Source of the DNA: Oceanospirillaceae bacterium UBA2001 | GTDB lineage: Bacteria; Pseudomonadota; Gammaproteobacteria; Pseudomonadales; Balneatricaceae | NCBI GenBank assembly: GCA_002335115.1 | Contig: DDCR01000119.1 | Location: forward strand, 1-8,893 | Direction of reading: 5' to 3' | Length of the DNA: 8,893 bases | Part shown: positions 6,081 through 8,893 of the stretch, piece by piece | Numbering within the stretch: position 1 is the stretch's first letter | Layout of the letters: every line of letters begins with the position of its first letter | The notes under the pieces: model-generated | Told to the model about the DNA's origin: nothing | Databases searched by the model: none | The model's input: only the letters and a program-made list of their open reading frames with translations | Program-made: the position numbers and the translations under genes

Positions 6081-7988
6081 TTGTCGAATCTACCAGTCAT
6101 CATTGGTTTTGGCGGAATAAATGCCTCTGGTCGAACCTCTTCCCATCATGGTTATCGCCGCCTCGTTCTTGATCACTTAGATACCCAAAGCCGGCTTGAC
6201 ACTCTCACTGATTTAGCGACATTAACCAATAAAGCTACCTTTTATAATGGTCTTTTTTACTTAGCTGGTGAAGCACAAGGATTGACTCAAGTGCAGTTAA
6301 CAGCGCAATTAGGTGATCAGGTCAAGGACGCAACTCTGATCCGACCGATCCGAACTGAAGCCTACGATGTGGCAAAACTAGTACTGAACAAAGTGGCACA
6401 AATAGTGCCTGCGTCTGGTGACTGCACTTGTATTCGCATGCGCAAGCGCCACTTGCCCAATCAGCTACCCGATAATTGGCAAGTAAGCCACATCGATGGC
6501 GACACGGTTGAAGTCACCATAAGTGGTGCATTCACAGCTATTTTGCCAGATACCAAGCGCGCGCCAGTAAGCGCCGCAGGCCAGCTGCCCGATGGCTTTG
6601 ATCCCAGTACTCTTTATCAGTCACGTAACCACCCTCGTAATTTACAAATGACCGTATTTGGTGCATCTGATGCTCTTAGTTCTACTGGTATTGCTTGGCA
6701 AATTATACAAGATCATGTGGCACCAGATCGTATTGCTGTCTACGCAAGTAACTCCATTGGTCAGTTAGATGAAGCTGGTTTTGGTGGTTTATTAAAAAAC
6801 CCAAGTACTGGCAAGCGCATCACTTCAAAGCAAATGCCGTTGGGTTATGGTCAAATGCCTGCTGATTTTGTTAACGCTTATTTATTAGGTAGTGTTGGCG
6901 CGGTCGGCTCTGCCCTAGGCGCATGTGCAACGTTTTTATATAACCTGCGAAATGCTGTTGAAGATATTAAAAGTGGGCGCCGTGATTTGGTCATCGTTGG
7001 GGGCAGTGACGCACCCATTACACCAGAGGTTATGGAAGGTTTTCGCACCATGGGTGCGCTCGCTGAAGACCATGAGTTATGTGCTTTAGATGGTAGTAAT
7101 GAGGCGGATTTACGTCGGACTTCTCGGCCATTCTCTACTAACTGTGGTTTTACTATGGGCGAAGCCTCCCAGTGGATTGTGCTCACCAGTGATACTTTAG
7201 CACTCGCGCTTGGCGCCCAAATTCATGGCGCTGTGGCAGGTGTATTCGTCAACGCGGATGGCCATAAAAAGTCAATATCGGCCCCAGGCATCGGTAATTA
7301 TGTGACCTTAGCTAAGGCCACAGCTCTAACAGAAAGCATACTCGGGGCTGAATCATTGCGCTACCGTTCTTGTGTGCAGGCCCACGGCACCAGTACGCCC
7401 CAAAACCGCATTACTGAATCTCATGTTATCAATGAAACGGCCAAAGCCTTTGGAATAAAAGATTGGAAAGTTGCTGCGGTTAAAGCTTACCTAGGTCATT
7501 CTCAAGGCACAGCCGGCGGTGACCAACTTGCTGTGTCATTAGGCTTATGGCGCTACGGTATTTTGCCAGGTATCGCTACCATAGATCATGTTGCAAGCGA
7601 TGTGCATGATAGCCATCTAGCAATTCAAGCAGCTCACCATGAAGTGGGCACAGAGGGTATCGACACAGTACTGCTGAATTCGAAAGGTTTTGGTGGTAAC
7701 AATGCCAGTGCCCTATTAATGGGCCCACATGTGGCTAATCGACTCATGACTAAAAAGCATGGGCTTAAAGCCATGGAAAATATGCGTTCAGCCCAAGAGA
7801 AACATACTCAGGCCGCCAAGGATTATGACCTCCAAAGTATGCGTGGATTATCGAACCCCACTTATAAATTTGGTCATAACGTTTTAACTGGTGAAGATTT
7901 GCTGATCAATCGCCATCAAATTGTTATTCCTGGATATGCCAAAGCCATCGATTTATCAGTTAGCAACCCATTTGAGGACATGTGCTAG
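6081..7988 (+). CDS. fabY: Beta-ketoacyl synthase of FabY type (acetoacetyl-ACP synthase)
   Basis: Probable initiating condensing enzyme of type II fatty acid synthesis. In Pseudomonas aeruginosa, FabY (PA5174) joins acetyl-CoA to malonyl-ACP and can stand in for FabH. From TTG 6081 the protein is 635 residues and begins MSNLPVIIGFGGINASGRTS, close to FabY in N-terminus and length. The thiolase-fold triad is visible: the Cys in ALGACATF (C282), the His in QAHGTSTPQNR (H435) and the His in KAYLGHSQGTAGG (H473), with K468 just before. GGSDAPITPEVMEGFRTMGAL (308-328) is the usual KS segment, and GFGGNNAS (536-543) the glycine-rich C-terminal loop. The roughly 150-residue N-terminal region before the core and the C-terminal tail of about 85 residues set it apart from FabB/FabF (about 410). 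It follows the DUF3301 gene by 89 bases and converges with yjjV. The KS fold is certain; the FabY role is inferred from recalled similarity. Confidence 0.88.
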   Translation: MSNLPVIIGFGGINASGRTSSHHGYRRLVLDHLDTQSRLDTLTDLATLTNKATFYNGLFYLAGEAQGLTQVQLTAQLGDQVKDATLIRPIRTEAYDVAKLVLNKVAQIVPASGDCTCIRMRKRHLPNQLPDNWQVSHIDGDTVEVTISGAFTAILPDTKRAPVSAAGQLPDGFDPSTLYQSRNHPRNLQMTVFGASDALSSTGIAWQIIQDHVAPDRIAVYASNSIGQLDEAGFGGLLKNPSTGKRITSKQMPLGYGQMPADFVNAYLLGSVGAVGSALGACATFLYNLRNAVEDIKSGRRDLVIVGGSDAPITPEVMEGFRTMGALAEDHELCALDGSNEADLRRTSRPFSTNCGFTMGEASQWIVLTSDTLALALGAQIHGAVAGVFVNADGHKKSISAPGIGNYVTLAKATALTESILGAESLRYRSCVQAHGTSTPQNRITESHVINETAKAFGIKDWKVAAVKAYLGHSQGTAGGDQLAVSLGLWRYGILPGIATIDHVASDVHDSHLAIQAAHHEVGTEGIDTVLLNSKGFGGNNASALLMGPHVANRLMTKKHGLKAMENMRSAQEKHTQAAKDYDLQSMRGLSNPTYKFGHNVLTGEDLLINRHQIVIPGYAKAIDLSVSNPFEDMC

Positions 7989-8030
7989 CCTGCCCTGCCC
8001 AATAAACTACTTCTATAGGTTTCCATACTG

Positions 8031-8816
8031 TTAATTAATTCTTAAAGCATCTAATGTGTTCTTTACCGTCTGCATAGCAATCTCAGATAAGGATTCACTT
8101 CGCAACTCGGCCAACACCAGCAATACTCGAGGCAGCATATCAGGTCGATTGGGCTGACCTCGCTCTTGCCCCGCCATAGGCATATCTGGCGCGTCTGTTT
8201 CTAACACCATATCTGTCAATGGCAATGTTTGGGCCAAGCGCCTCATAGCTTGAGCCCGCTCATAGGTTAGGTTGCCGCCTATACCTATTTTAAACCCCAA
8301 ATGAGTAAATTTTTCAGCTTGTTGCAGGCTGCCACTAAAGCCGTGCACAATGCCGCCTTGGTTAAAATTTAACTGCCGTAACAACTGACCTAAGCGATCA
8401 TTAGCCTTACGGCTATGAATAATAAGAGGGAGCTGGGTGTGTTGAGCAAGCTTAACCTGAGCAACGAACCAGGCTTCTTGATGCGCTATAGAAAAGCCCT
8501 CAAGTGACATGTCCAAAGCAAAGTCTAGTCCAATCTCCCCTATAGCTAGGGGCTTATGACGTTCAATGGCTGCAGTCAACACTGTAAGGTGCGCTTGGGT
8601 ATGCTGATTACTAAAGTAAGGATGAAGACCTAGGGCTAAGTGCCAATTTGGGTATTGCTCACAAAGAGAGATTTGACGAGCAAATGAAGATTCCTTAGTG
8701 GCAGGCACCACTAGTTGGGTAACACCTTGGTCAAGGCAGGATTGCCATAATTGGGGCTGCAGACTTTGTAAGCGAGGGTGATCCCAATGACAGTGACTGT
8801 CAATCAACTGATGCAT
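8031..8816 (-). CDS. yjjV: TatD-family metal-dependent hydrolase, YjjV type
   Basis: Metal-dependent phosphodiesterase/DNase of the TatD amidohydrolase group; the physiological substrate of YjjV is not settled. It has 261 residues, the usual size. Metal ligands are visible: DSHCH (H8, H10), GEIGLD (E94), IIHSR (H134), VHGFSGS (H158) and ETDAPDMP (D208). VPATKESSFARQ (37-48), the extended HGFSGSLQQAEKF block and QPNRPDMLPRV near the C-terminus are close to E. coli YjjV and separate it from TatD and YcfH. The start is ATG at 8816 with GAGGGGG 4 bases upstream on the minus strand, a strong ribosome site. It is 29 bases downstream of the end of the probable prfC on the same strand, so an operon is likely. 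It converges with fabY over a 42-base gap in which I see no clear terminator. Confidence 0.95.
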   Translation of the reverse strand: MHQLIDSHCHWDHPRLQSLQPQLWQSCLDQGVTQLVVPATKESSFARQISLCEQYPNWHLALGLHPYFSNQHTQAHLTVLTAAIERHKPLAIGEIGLDFALDMSLEGFSIAHQEAWFVAQVKLAQHTQLPLIIHSRKANDRLGQLLRQLNFNQGGIVHGFSGSLQQAEKFTHLGFKIGIGGNLTYERAQAMRRLAQTLPLTDMVLETDAPDMPMAGQERGQPNRPDMLPRVLLVLAELRSESLSEIAMQTVKNTLDALRIN

Positions 8817-8845
8817 TAAACCCCCTCATTATTTAATAACTGCGA

Positions 8846-8893
8846 TTAATGTTCTCGCGTCGCGCGGAAACGAATGTCTGGCCAACGTTCTTC
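8846..8893 (-). CDS. prfC: C-terminal fragment of a gene, probably peptide chain release factor 3
   Basis: Only the last 15 codons are in the window; they encode EERWPDIRFRATREH and then TAA (8846-8848). From memory this resembles the end of RF3, the GTPase that recycles RF1/RF2 from ribosomes, but the piece is too short for certainty. The prfC-yjjV order is plausible for gammaproteobacteria. Its closeness to yjjV suggests one transcript. Confidence 0.5.
   Translation of the reverse strand, partial: EERWPDIRFRATREH

Noticed and set aside
6878..7186. 102-codon open frame on the minus strand inside fabY
   Set aside because: It lies opposite the active-site region of the ketoacyl synthase, with no recognisable product or ribosome site.

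Overview
The window looks like ordinary chromosome of a marine-type gammaproteobacterium, probably in or near Alteromonadales. The grounds are recognition of proteins only: a FabY-type ketoacyl synthase, DUF3301, DUF1244, a Bax-type glucosaminidase, a YjjV-type TatD hydrolase and a Pol IV of gammaproteobacterial type. Base composition is mixed (mid-40s % GC by eye) with no obvious change along the window. I see no insertion sequence, integrase, CRISPR array, tRNA, rRNA or toxin-antitoxin pair.

Layout. 1-2684 (+) is the C-terminal six-sevenths of an RND efflux permease whose start lies left of the window. It converges with dinB (DNA polymerase IV, 2699-3763, -). A 150-base divergent region (3764-3913) holds a LexA-like box, a consensus -10 hexamer facing right and a separate 16-bp perfect-arm palindrome. 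To its right is a tightly spaced three-gene (+) unit: a DUF1244 protein (3914-4225), a 62-residue coiled-coil protein (4230-4418) and a membrane-anchored Bax/GH73 glucosaminidase (probable start 4429, end 5394). The last gene appears to use a CTG start behind a strong Shine-Dalgarno that overlaps the previous stop codon.

A 288-base gap (5395-5682) contains no convincing gene. It does carry three hairpins in about 100 bases and a 20-codon mini-ORF with a plausible ribosome site. It precedes a DUF3301 membrane protein (5683-5991) and fabY (TTG start at 6081, end 7988), the ketoacyl synthase that starts fatty acid synthesis in Pseudomonas. fabY converges with yjjV (8031-8816, -). The last 48 bases encode the C-terminus of another minus-strand gene, probably prfC (release factor 3), lying just upstream of yjjV.

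How the genes fit together. They form several unrelated housekeeping modules: drug or solute export, translesion synthesis, cell-wall hydrolysis, fatty acid initiation, a TatD nuclease and translation termination. No new multi-gene system is evident. The points most worth a second look are the dinB/DUF1244 control region, which may make the DUF1244-Bax unit SOS-responsive, the structured leader before DUF3301-fabY, and the non-ATG starts of bax and fabY.
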